Below are positions 26,801 through 39,058 of a stretch of DNA of 64,000 nucleotides, piece after piece. A model generated the notes under the pieces. The model was not told the DNA's origin. It did not search any database and was given only the letters and a program-made list of their open reading frames with translations. How positions within the stretch are numbered: the first letter of the stretch is position 1; each line of letters opens with the position of its first letter. The stretch comes from Bathynomus jamesi (Eukaryota; Arthropoda; Malacostraca; Isopoda; Cirolanidae). The translations under genes and the position numbers were made by a program. The stretch spans positions 740,001 to 804,000 of the forward strand of contig JAJOZX010001079.1 of NCBI GenBank assembly GCA_023014485.1. Reading direction: 5' to 3'.

Positions 26801-29800
26801 TTCACGGATCTTCATAAGCCCTCCCATCCTGGTATCCGTGCTTCGCAACACCTGGTTACCTCTCGCTTTGTTTGGCCCTCGATGCGGAAGGATGTCAAAC
26901 ATTGGACCAAAACGTGCCTTGCCTGCCAGCGTGCCAAAGTCCAAAGGCACACCAGGTCCCCTTTGACGCATTTCCGCCCCCATCCCAGCGATTTGAGGTA
27001 ATTCATGTAGACATTGTTGGCCCTCTTCCAGTGATTCAAGGCCAACGTTATCTGCTCACCTGTCTCGACCGCTTTTCCAGATGGCCTGAAGCCATCCCAC
27101 TTCCTGATATCCAAGCGGAACTGTTGCAAGAGCCTTTCTTCATGGATGGGTATCAAGATTTGGATTGCCGACAAAAGTCATCACTGACCAAGGTCGCCAA
27201 TTTGAGTCTTCGCTTTGGAAGAAGTTTACCAGCTTGTTGGGTACAGTACATGCGCATACCTGTGCGTATCATCCGCAAGCTAACGGCCTCGTCGAACGCT
27301 TCCATCGCCAGCTGAAGTCATCCCTTATGTGTCACGAAGACTCCCATTGGATGGATAAGCTTCCACTCGTTTGCTTGGTATTCGCTCTGCATTTAAGAGT
27401 GATCTGAAGACTACAGCGGCTGAACTAGTCTATGGAACAACACTGCGGCTACCAGGTGGCTACTTCACTGCAGGGGATAAGTCATGCGATCCTACGGAAT
27501 TCGCTCAAACACTTTCCTCTCACATGCAGTCCCTTCAGCCTGTTCCCCCTCGATTGACTAGCCAACAGAACATCTTTGTTTCCCCCCCTCCAGTCTTGCA
27601 CCCACGTTTTCGTTCGTGTACCTGTCCCAAAACGGCCTCTCCAATGTCCATATGACGGACCCTATGAAGTTCTCCGACGTACGCGCAAATCATTTCTCAT
27701 ACAGCGCGGTTCCAAGGTCGACAAGGTTTCTATCGATCGTCTTAAGCCTGCGTTTTTGGAATCAACCTTAAGTGAGGTACAAGTAGCTACCAAAAAGGTT
27801 CAGCGGAAATCTGTGTCGTTCGGAACTCTTTGAACTTCCTCTCTGGTGGGGGAGTGTGTAGTGAATACTCTTATTTTAGTTTCAAGTAAATGTTAATTTT
27901 ACCGTCTTGAATTTCGGAATAGTATAAATTCATTTTAAATTAGTTACCCCATTATAATTCAATTGTGAACCACATTAATACTAATTTTATGTATACTATA
28001 TTATTTTATTGTATGTAAACATAATTAATTATATATCACAATTGTCAGTTAATTATTTATATTCAAATATTTATTTTAATTTAATACCATGTCCATTTTA
28101 CAAATAAATAATAGAAAACCAAAGGTTATATTTTCCACCTTTGGTACTGTCGCAGTTTCGCCTAACGGACTCAATACGGCTAGTGAGATAATCACTGGTT
28201 GGCACTTAACTAGCGGCAGTGCTGATGGCTACATCATCCAGGTTAACCTATACCGGATAGATGCGCTACGGTCCCAAGCCGTAGCTTGCCTAGGCCAACG
28301 ACGACGACGACGTAAATCAACAATATCTATGAGAAGTTTGAAGAATGTTTCAAAGAAAATAACTTGACTGAATCAAAATGTCGTACAAAAGGTCCAATTA
28401 AAAAAGAAAGAGAAAGAATATTCTGTCTAATATTGAATGATATACTGCAGCATATGAAAGCAAGATACAGTGACTTCAAAAATTTACAATTTATTTCATT
28501 AGTTGATAGTAAAAAGTTTCTAAAACTAGCTACAGAAATTGATAAGGATGCACTAGAAAGTTTAGAGAAGAATTATGGTAACTTCTTCGATGTCATAAGA
28601 TTGAAAACTGATCTAGCTGGAATTTATAGTGCACAAGTGTTCAGGGATAAATCAATTAAAGATTTGCTTGCTTTCATATTTCAAAATGGACTTGAACTAA
28701 CGTTTCCTGAAGCGGTGAAGCTGTTGCAATTGATTTTAACAATTCCAGCTACAACAGTTTCTGTTGAGAGGTCATTTTCAGCTTTGAAAAGAATTAAAGC
28801 TACACCAGGAATAGAATGAAACAGGAAAGGCTTTCATCATTGTCCTAATTTCAATTGAAAAGGAAAGATTTACTAAAATGGAGCAAAATCCCACTTACAA
28901 TTTCTTTGAAAAAATTACAGATATTTTTGTTACTAACAAAGAGAGAAGAATGGAATTCATCTACAAATAAAGCGGTAAGTAAATATTTGTTGTTGACCAA
29001 AAATAAGCACAAATGGTGCGGAAGGGGTTAATTATGCTTAACATTCGTTGGTGGCTGGGGCTCCGCCCCGGAACCCGCTGGGGGAGCTCGCGCCCACCCC
29101 AGACCCCCTAGCTTGGAACCGCTCGCTTCGCTCGCGCATTGAGTCTGCCTACCCTGAGTATTTACTCACGGCACGTGCCTGCTCGTATAGGCCCAGTACG
29201 AGAGTGCCTGACCTTTTGGAGACACAGGGGGTTAATTAGGTCCCTGAAGGCAAGGTCAGATAGGTCTTTAGTTCTAGGTATTGCCCCTAGGCACGGTTTA
29301 AATTTTAGGATTATGTCAAAAACTATTTTTGAACACTAAACTAGAAGAGATTTGTGCTCACGAAAATGTACCCTTCGTAAAGTCGTGGTCAGAATTTAGT
29401 GATCCTAGCCTTTTTATAAAAGATGGGGGTGCATTTCAATGAAATTGGGAATGCTAGGCTAGGTAGGTTAATCGATGAGAACGTTCGAAAGCTGTATAGG
29501 TCGGAGCCCTCTTAAAACGTTGTGGGTCCGGGAAACGCCGGCCCAACGTGAAAAATGGTTTAAAACGCCGATCCGTGGTAAAAAATAATTTAAACGTCTT
29601 TTATTGTAACGCGCAAGTATTAGAAATAAATTGAACGAATTTAAGGCGATAATTTATTCCGGGAACTACAATATAGTTGCTATAACCGAAACGTGGTTAA
29701 ATACCGTAACTCGAGACTTGTTGGGGGAACTTGTCGGAAACTTTAATTGCCCAAACGTTAATTACGAGACTTTTACTGGTAATGATGAGGGTTTGAGACT

Positions 29801-32800
29801 GATTGAGTTCATGGAAGATAATTTTTTACGACAGATGATTACCGAACCAACGCGCGGTGACAATATTTTAGACGTGGTGATGACGAACGACGAAAATATA
29901 GTCGAAGGTTTGGAAGTAGATGAGAGTTTGGGATGTGGTGATCACCAAATTATTAGGTTTAAGCTATTGATAGAAAACAGTTAGGATGGTAACGTAATAG
30001 AAGTTCCTGATTTTCGTAGGGCTAATTTTGATAGTTTTGCGGATAGGATGAAAGTAGTGGACTGGGATAATTTATTTATGGGTAATGACGCAAATTTTCA
30101 TTGGGAGGCGGTTAAAGAAAGTTTTTTGAATATCGAAAGGGAGTTTATTACGCGTAGGCCCAAGTGGTGGACTAGGGAAATAGGCGAGTTCATAAACGAG
30201 CGTAACAGCGTATAAACTTAATAAGCGCAATGGCACGGTAGCTAACTTTAATAGATATATCGAGCTTAGACGTCAGGTTAAAAGATGTATTAGGAATGCT
30301 ACCCGCGACCAGTGAAGGGCGACTGTATATAATGTTTATTACTTTTATTCATTTTTATGACATATACACAATTTCAACCACCTTCATGGGGTGAATCTCA
30401 TTTAATTCCTGTCAGAATTAAATGATCTGACTTGTCAGAGAGTTGAATCTATCTAAAAACCAGGCTGAGCTCTTACCCTCTGGATCAGTGGTTCCCAAAC
30501 TTTTCTCCTTCGTTACCCAAACTCTTGATTTCCTCCGTCCGTATTACCCCCTTCAAAGAAAGCACACACAAAATAACAATACAAAATATACACACACACA
30601 CACACACACACACGTGTTCATAGTCTGCCAATAAACCTTTTCATTTCATATTAGCAATGCTCACCTTTCAAACCTCTGTCGAGAACCAAAATAAAATTTA
30701 CTTGTTTATGGGTGAAGTAAACTTTTACTTGTTACTGAGCAGGCAAAAAAAAAATAAAATAAAAATAATAATAAATGAAACCAAGCAAACGAAAACAAAA
30801 TCTCAATGATCCTGGACTCGAATATATACACAATATTTACCAACAAGTAAACAGGAATTATGTAGTATTTCATAATTGTGCTTGCAAGACTGGCAAAATT
30901 AATTTCCGCGGTTACATTATGTTCAAATTCAGTTTGCGATTTTTTTTTTTTTTAAACTGCCGCCTCCATTGCTCCCCGGGAGTAATTTACCCATAGTTTG
31001 GGAACCAGTGCTCTAGATTAAAAGGTTGGAATCTCTTACAAAAGACTAAAAATATCATTATTTCGTAAGCGTCAGATACTTCGTCGTTTTTAACTATGGA
31101 AAGTAATTTAGTGTTTTGTAATGATGTGAACGCTCTCATGGAGGCTTTTTGTCGATTCATCAAAGCTGAGTTTGAAAGCTGTACTATTGCACAACGGTAA
31201 TGTCTGTCCTTCGGTTCCGATTGCACAAAGTTCGTATGAAGGAAGCATATGACAATATGCAGTTACTTTTGAAACACACTGACTATGATACACTCTCCTG
31301 GCACATCTGTGGTGGTCTGAAAGTGATTTTGTATCCTAACTGTAGGCCGAGAAGTGCAAAGTTCTCTTGTTTCCTCTGCAAGTGGGACTGTCTTCGAAAT
31401 TGGTGGGTGATAGAAACATTTTTTTTTTTTTCAATTTCGTAATCAGCTTAAGAGTATATTGGAATCACATAAATTCACTCGAAGGAGGGAAACAAAGGTT
31501 CTATTTTATTGTTCAGTGTTATTTGACAATTTAAAAAGAAAATGATCATTTGTATATTCAGTAAAAAATGAATGATGCTAAATAAAAAAATAATTTAGGG
31601 TAAATTATGAAATTTAGTGATTATTGAAATTAGCATATAGATAATTATAAAATGGGAACTCGGTTACTATGGTAATAATGGCGTATTGAATCTAGACATT
31701 GATTTGCGAAATACATTCAGTGATGAAACTTGTCTGAAATGTATGGGAATTACATTCCATACATTTGCTTCTTTGAAAGAGAGCATTTCCTCTAGTTTCC
31801 ATTGTATAGTTTGGTTTGTGATAAAATCTCTGGGGAATTTATGCGAGTCATTTAGTTTTAAAATAGGGATTGAAAATTAGTTCAGTTTATCTACCCGGGT
31901 ACCTGATACCCGATGAGTCAGATGGACAGGTATCTGGTTTGATAGATAGATAGATATAGATAGATTATATATATATATATATATATTTTTTTTTTTTTGT
32001 ATTGGGGCGTTTACCGCCATTTCCCGCTATATGGTAGCGGATATCATGGCGAGGCGGAATACGAGAAAGAGAAACGGAGACGGAGAAAAGGCACTAGAAA
32101 AGGGAGAACAGCGGACTACAGGTGAGAAGCCACCTAAAGCTCAGATAGGATGCGAGATTGGGAGAGGAAGAGGAAAAGACGGTCAAGCGAGAAGAGAGGG
32201 CTCTCAGCGAGCATAAGGCGTAAACGTTCGGGGAGGGGGAAATCAGAAAGGAACGGAAAAGCGCGACGACGTACTGACGACAGGGTGGGGCATTCCACAA
32301 GGATGTGAGAGACGGTGAGGGGGCGACTGGCAGGAGGCGCAACGAGGAGCCTCCTGCCGGAACATAAGATGATGCCGTGCGTGAGGCGCGTATGGCCGAT
32401 GCGAAGCCGCGCAAGGACGACCTCTTTGTGTCTGGAGCGGTGGAAAGAGGACACCCAATATGACAGACGGGGGCGGATGGACCAGAGTTTATTTCCGGTG
32501 GCATCGTCCCAGGACTGTTGCCACATGCGATCGTAAAAGGAACGAAAGACCTGCACATAGTCTGAGAAGGGGAGCGGGCGGGGGAGGGGAGGCAGCGAGG
32601 CGGCGGACCGGGCTAAGCGGTCCGCCGCCTCATTACCGGAAACACCAACATGGGCGGGAACCCAGCAGAAGGTGACCCGGATCCGGTGAATGGTGTGCAG
32701 GACATGGTACTCCTGTTGAATAAGGCGTACGAGGGGGTCCGGGGAATCATAGCGCTCGAGCGCCTGAAGGGCGCTCAGCGAGTCCGAAAAAATGGTACAG

Positions 32801-35800
32801 GAGGACCGCGAACAACCCGATACCAGACGGAGGGCTTCCAGAAGGGCAAAGAGCTCCGCGGAAAAGATGGAGGCCTGAACCGGCAGGGGGATACCCCGGG
32901 AGGTAGGTGACAATGACGGAGAGAAGACGGCGGCCGCGACACCTGCAGGGGAGCGCGAGCCGTCGGTGTAGACGGGAACGTCGTCCGAATGGACGGGAAG
33001 ATGGGCCAGAAAAGAAGACCGGAGGACGGCAGGAAGAGACTCCTTACGCAGGCCACGGAGCGCCTGGCAACGGCAGATAGGGGTGGTCCGCCAGGGGGGC
33101 GACAGATCGAAGGAGAACGGCAGAATAGAGGGTGGGGGGATCCCCAGGAACGAGAAAATCTCGGCCAGAGAGGCAGCGAAATGCCACGTGTCAGGCCGGG
33201 GTAGCGCCTGGGAGATCGCGGAGAAGAGTAGGGACTTCGGGAGGCGGCAGATGCGAAGGTAACACTTCGCCATGAGAAGGGCCAGGGGGGGGTGTCCACA
33301 GTCCACCTGAAGACTAGCGACAGGGGACGAGCGGAAGGCACCCGACGCCAGGCGAAGGCCACGGTGGAGAAGAGGATCCAGCATACGGAGTGCCGGAGAG
33401 GAGGCGGAACTGTAGACCACACAGCCGTAGTCGACACGGGATTGCACCAGGGAGGTGTACAGGCGCAGCAGAGTACGCCTGTCCGCCCCCCAGGTCGTGT
33501 GGGACAGATGACCCAAAAGGGAGAGGGTGCGGCGAGATGTTTGCCGCAACCGCCTAAGGTGTGGAACCCAACCGAAAAATCCGTCAGGGTCATACCCAGG
33601 AATCTAACGGATGGGACGAGGGGAAGAGGAGTGCCGGCAAGGGTAAGAGCGAAGGTATGCGACAGACGGAGGCGCCGAGGACGGAAAAGCATACTGGAAG
33701 ACTTAGAGGGTGAGAAAGCATAGCCAACCGAGGACGCCCAGCGAACCACCGCATTGATGGCTAGCTGGAGCCGACGTTCAGCTAAAGACGGGAGGCGGCC
33801 AGAGCAATAGATAGCCAGGTCATCGGCATAGAGGGAGCTACGAACGGATGTAGGCAGGACCGTAGCGACTGTGTTCATCACGAGTGAGAAACACAAGACG
33901 CTAAGGACACTACCCTGAGGGACACCCTCCTCCAACGGAAAGCGGTCAGAGAGGGCAGAACCGATGCGGACGCGGAAAAGAACGGCGGACAAGAAGTTAT
34001 AAATAAAGGAAGGGAGAAAGCCTACGAAACCCAGGGAGCGTAAGCAGTCGAAGACCGCGCTCCGCCGGGTAGTATCGTAGGCCTTCTGGAGGTCGAAAAA
34101 GACGGCGAGTACAAATTGACGCCGGGAGAAAGCCTCCTGCACGTCATGGCTAAGGAGAAGGAGGGGGTCGGTGGTAGACCGGAAGCGCCGGAAACCAGCC
34201 TGGGTAGCAGGGTACTGGTCACTCGCCTCCAAGGTAAAGGACAGCCGCGAGGCGACCATCGCCTCCATCACCTTGCAGGCACAGCATGTTAGGGAAATGG
34301 GGCGATAGTTCGACGGGAGTGAGGGGTCTTTATCGGGCTTCGGGATGGGGACGACGATGGACTCACGCCATCGGTCCGGAAATGAACCCTCCAACCAAAT
34401 CCGGTTATAGAGGTCCAGTAGAAAGCTGAGAGCAGAGGGGTGGAGATGCCGTAAAAGGTCATAGGGGATATTATCGGGGCCGGGGGCGGAGGAGCGTCGG
34501 GGGCGGAGGGCCTCCCGAAGCTCTGTCATGTGGAAGAGGTGATTATAGGGGTCATTCCTATGAGGTGGAAATTCCGGTGGGTCGCGGCGGGAGTGGGGGG
34601 AATCGGAACTGGAGATGGCTGCAAAGTGCGCCGCGAGTGCGTTCGCGACGGCCTCCGGATCGGACACGAACTCGTCGTCCCCGACCCGAAGCACCGGGGG
34701 TCGAGGGGGGACACGGGTCCCCTCAAAGCTACGCACCTTGCGCCAAACAGTCAAGGGGGCAGTCGAGGAGGAGATCCCGGACACGTAACTCCGCCAGGAG
34801 GTACGCCGGGCCAGTTTCAGGACCCGACGGGCCACTGCCTTCAGGCGCTGAAATTCTATCTTGTGCTCCAGCTGGCGGGTCCGGTAGAAGCGGCGGCCGG
34901 CACGGCGCCGCTCCTGAACGGCATGGGAGCACTCTGGGGTCCACCATGGGACGCTTCGCGGTCTGGGGGAGCCAGAGGTACGGGGGATGCAACTGGCGGC
35001 AGCCGAGAGGATCTTACTCTCGAGGAAGGCGAGGGCCTCATTGACGGAGGGAAAGGCAGGAATTGATGGCGAGATCGCCGTGCCCCTCGCGTATGAGGCC
35101 CAGTCTGCTCGGGCGAACAGCCAGCGCGGGCGGACAGAGGTGGGGGGGAGGAGACGGGTCGGGGTAAGACACACTGGGAAATGGTCACTGCCGGAAGAAT
35201 CCGGCAGGACCTCCCAGGTGAACTCCGTCACGATTTCGAGGGAAACCAGGGAAAGGTCGATACAGGTGAAACTGTCATGGGCCGAGTGAAGGCAGGTTGG
35301 GGAGCCATCGTTCAGAAAGGTGAACTCGAGCTCGTCCATAAGGGAGAGAAGGGTCCCGGAGAGAAAGGTGGAGCAAACGTCCCCCCAGGCCGGGTCCCGA
35401 CTGTTGAAGTCCCCGAGAATCAGAAAAGGGCGGGGAAGCTGGAGAATTAGGTCACGGAGAGAATCGGGTGGGGGCGTACGTTAGGAGAGAGGTAAAGAGA
35501 GCAGACCGTGAGCTGGCGCCCCAAGAAAAGGCGCACGGCCACAGCTTGCAGGACTGTACGGAGCGGGAGGGGGCGGAAAGGGACGGAGCGGTGCACGAAG
35601 ACCGCGGCGCCCCCCCCCCCGCCCCATCGAGAGGCGGGGAAGGGAGCCCGCAGTAACCGGACACTCGAGGGAGGGAACGGGATCCCAGAATCGTCTCCTG
35701 AAGGCAGAAACACGCCGGACACCTGGAGGCCAGGAGAGAGGAGAGACTCTCGAGGCCTACCAGGAGCCCGCGGATGTTCCACTGCAGGAGCGAGGTATAG

Positions 35801-38418
35801 GGAGGGTAGGAAGGTCAGCGTAAAGGATGATTATGGGGTGGGTGGGCCGATCGGGCGGCCCGAGATTAAAGAGGGAATCGGAAAGCCCCGGAGTTCAGTG
35901 AGGGACGCCGAACGAGGGCGAAGGCGAGGGTCCCCCCGACGAGGGGGCGATGTGGAACCAGACGCCGGCAAGTCCTCCAGAGGAGGAGTCTCCCGGACGT
36001 CCGGGGGAGAGCGATGCAGAGAAGGGGATGCGAGAGGTATCCAGAATGCCCCTCCCTTCACCGGAGGTGCGGGGGAGGCAGGACTACGAGGGGGAGTGGA
36101 AAATAATACCTCACCCAGAGGCATTGGCAGGTCGAGGAGAGAGATGGGGCGGGTCAAACGCGGGGGCGTGCACGTCCCACCCACGCCGACCAGGCGGGCG
36201 AGTTCCCCCTCCAGTGGGTCCATCGACCGGGCCGGAGAGGGGTGTATCTCAGCCTCCACCACGAGGGCCGACGGGGACCCCAGGGGGGAGCGTGCGTAAC
36301 GGTTGCGCAGTGGGGACGGTGAGGACACCGGGGCGGTAGGGCGAAGGGGGCGTTTGTGTTTAGGAGAGGAAGGTGATGCGAGGCTTATGGCGTCGAACCT
36401 TTCGGGGTCACCACTGGCGCGGCGCTTGCGGCCCCTATCCCTCCGTCGTGCGGCCCGCGTGGGTGACGGCGGGTCACGATCCGGAATGGGGGTGGCCGAA
36501 GGCGCCGGTGGAGAGGGCGTAGAAGGGGCAGGGGGGGTTGCCGACGAAGCATCGGCGTTCGCGGAGGGAGCACGTGGGGACGCGCTGGTGGTACGGGGAG
36601 CCGCGGTAGGAGTCCGCTGGGCGGCAGAGGATGGACTGGGAGTAGCGGACACGGTGGGTGGAGGCGCGTTGGGAACCGCCGGTGAGGACGGGGTCCGGGA
36701 ACGGAGAGCCTCGGCGTACGAGGCACCACGCCGGGCCTCGCCGCCACGCAACCGCTCCCGCGCCTCCCGAGCGCTGAGAAACTCTGATGAACAGAGGGCC
36801 CGAACCTCCCTTTCAAAGAGGAAGGACGGGCAAGAGCGGGATGAAGCAGGGTGTGGTCCATGGCAGTTGGTGCAGGAAGGCGGAGCAGTACAGGGCAAGG
36901 GGTGGGGAGGGCCGCCGCAGCGGACACACAACGGGGCCGGCTGACGGCAGGAGCTGCTCACGTGGCCAAACCTATTACACTGAAAACAGCGCGTAGGATC
37001 TGGCACGTATGGTCGTACTGAGAATTCGCACGCTCGTCTCTCACCAAAGCCCCAGAATACCGAAACGGGGGGCACCAGTGAGTCGAAAGTGAGGAGCAGG
37101 CGAGGAGAAGGGGCAGTTGGGGACCGCGATCTGTCGGGAAAGCGGTACACCCTCACAACACCCTGGGAGGCGAGGTCAATCTGGAGGTCTTCCACCGGGA
37201 TGGGTAGAAGACGAGCAGCGTAAATTGTGCCCTGGCACTGATTGAGGCGGGGGTGGGGAGTCACCGTGATCCCGCAGCCCAGGACATCGGGGATAGCGAG
37301 CAGAGAGGAGGTTTCGGCAGAGGAACGCGACCTTATCAAAATGGAGCCATCCCTCTGAGGCCGAAGGTCAAAACGCGCCGTCCCCGTCTTCCCATGGATC
37401 GCTCGAAAGAGACGTTCGTGGTTAGTGGGGAGGGGCTTGGAGGAGGAGGGGCGGAGGACGAGGAACTTGTCCATCGTCCTAAGGCCGAGTGAAGCCGTCT
37501 GGCCAAACACCACCGGAACTTCGAGGGGGCGAGAAGACGAGAAAGGCGGACGGCGACGTCGGGTCCCACGTCCCCCAGGGGCCGAGGGGGCCGGGGGCGA
37601 TGAGGCCTGACCGGAGTGGGAGGCGACCGGGGCCGCGGGCCTCCCACCTGAGGGCGAAAAAGCAGGTGGGTCCCTATCGGGACGTGGAATATGGGGGGAT
37701 CCAGGGGTCGGGGGGTCCACTGCAGGTCCATCCGCTACTGGCGGGGTTCGGGCAGCGGCGCCACGAGCCTGGGGAAGAGAGGGAGAGGAGGCGTCGGCAA
37801 GAAGAGCAGACGGGGTGGGCGAGGGCTGCCGACTGCCCTTACCAGACCCACGGTCCAAAGAGGTAGTCAGAGGGAGGTCAGATGCACAAGCCGGGTCGTC
37901 AACGAGGTCCATTAGAGTTGCAAGTGTTTCCATAGAAAATTTTTATTGTAGTTTCGCGCCCGGGGCCGCGGGGAACCGATTACCCGGGGCCCAAGGGGAC
38001 CAAGCGCACGCCGGCGGGGGGTGGGTGCCTCGTCCCATGCAGGTACCCCCGTTTCAAAAGGGGCCCTTGCAGCGTCGAGAGTTCTCCCCCGCCGGCAGCA
38101 AAGACCAAGGCCCCCCAGGGTCCCAGGCCTGGGCACCCTACCAGCCAACTTAGTCCGGCCCCGGCCATGGGGGCGAGACCCCCAGCGACCAGCCCCGGCA
38201 GCCCACGGGGCGCGCGAAGTGAACAGAGAAAGCAGAAAAAACAGAGGGGGCAAGGAAGAGGGTAAAGAGGGGGCTGTAGGATAGCAGGGTATGCTAAAAG
38301 TCCACTTCGCAACCGGGCGGGGACCCGGCAGGGCCCCCAGCCGCGGCTGACCCCCCCTCGCCACATGGAGGCAGGAGCCCGCGGGCGATCCACCCCAGAA
38401 AGACCGCCCGCGGGGAGG

Positions 38419-38462
<44 letters not shown>

Positions 38463-39017
38463 ATATATACATACAAACTCAGAATGGTTCCCTGAGAACA
38501 TTATATGTTAAACACAGACCGTGCATGGAACAAGGAACTCTTCTGGGAAAATTAAATCCACTATAGTCCGAATAAGTAATGGTAAATGACAAATACCAGT
38601 GTTTTTTTCCTTTTTCATGATTTTAGCCCGACGTGGGCTCAATGTCCCGGTTGAGGTTTAAGTTTTGGTTTTTTTGGCTAAAAATACAATAGTTACCCCC
38701 TTTTTCTTTGATTTATTCAACACGACGTGAATGCAACGAGTCTTTTACTTATATAGAGGTTCTGAGTGTAGGGATCTAGGTTTGCTTTAAACCCTAGATC
38801 CACGTCCCAAAGCTGGATCCTGTCTGCTTTGCAGATAGCTGGTGAGGGAAGCTATATTTATGGGATCTCTTTGCGAGAGACCCGTTGCCCACGTCGGGCT
38901 AAAATCATGAAAAAGGAAAAAAATATGGTATTTGTCATTTACCATTACTTATTCGGACTATAGTGGATTTAATTTTCCCAGAAGAGTTCCTTGTTCCATG
39001 CACCGTCTGTGTTTAAC

Positions 39018-39058
<41 letters not shown>

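Larger units (their letters stand above)
23381..28322 (+). mobile_element. Gypsy-type LTR retrotransposon, degenerate
   Basis: The right LTR (27855-28322) begins TGTGTAGTGAATACTC after the purine tract TGGTGGGGGAG and ends AAATCAACA. The left LTR (23381-23772) is nearly identical but lacks the first ~77 bases. Gag and pol follow at 24055-27833. A primer-binding-like TGATGACCCGGAGTGG lies just after the left LTR, followed by three ~60-bp tandem repeats (23808-23965). Order PR-RT-RNaseH-IN is Metaviridae/Gypsy, possibly the Mag group. Confidence 0.88.
21423..29181 (+). mobile_element. hAT transposon with 8-bp TSD, carrying a nested Gypsy element
   Basis: CTCGTATA occurs at 21415-21422 and 29182-29189. 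Ends CAGGGACGTGCC and, inverted, CAGGCACGTGCC form short TIRs. Transposase pieces are at 21846-23390 and 28322-28819. Removing the element and one TSD copy rejoins the LINE ORF1. A GC-rich stretch (29048-29130) precedes the right end. Confidence 0.92.
17993..30316 (+). mobile_element. CR1-like LINE split by three nested insertions
   Basis: Pieces in order: GC-rich 5' leader 17993-18427 and 20013-20812, ORF1 20813-21422, ORF1 continuation 29190-29515, ORF2 endonuclease part 29590-30310. The leader is broken by a TIR transposon (18428-20012). ORF1 is broken by a hAT (21423-29181) that is itself broken by a Gypsy element. The RT half is missing. ORF1 is of the SGNH-hydrolase type found in CR1 elements. 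The endpoints of the leader and of the 3' truncation are approximate. Confidence 0.75.
31998..38420 (-). mobile_element. Near full-length I-like LINE, GC-rich
   Basis: Runs right to left from the edge of an (AT)n array at about 38420 to a poly(A) stretch (T12 on the plus strand, about 31986-31998) next to another (AT)n. It contains a 5' UTR of about 490 bp, ORF1 (37933-35831) and ORF2 (~35800-32134), and a short 3' UTR. Its base composition is strikingly GC-rich beside AT-rich flanks. ORF2 ends in RNase H, which together with a CCHC ORF1 points to the I clade or a close relative. Confidence 0.88.

Noticed and set aside
34530..37866. Long plus-strand open frames (up to 263 codons) over the GC-rich region
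   Set aside because: They are antisense to the clear LINE ORF1/ORF2 and arise from GC-rich codon bias; low-complexity Arg/Gly content and no domain.
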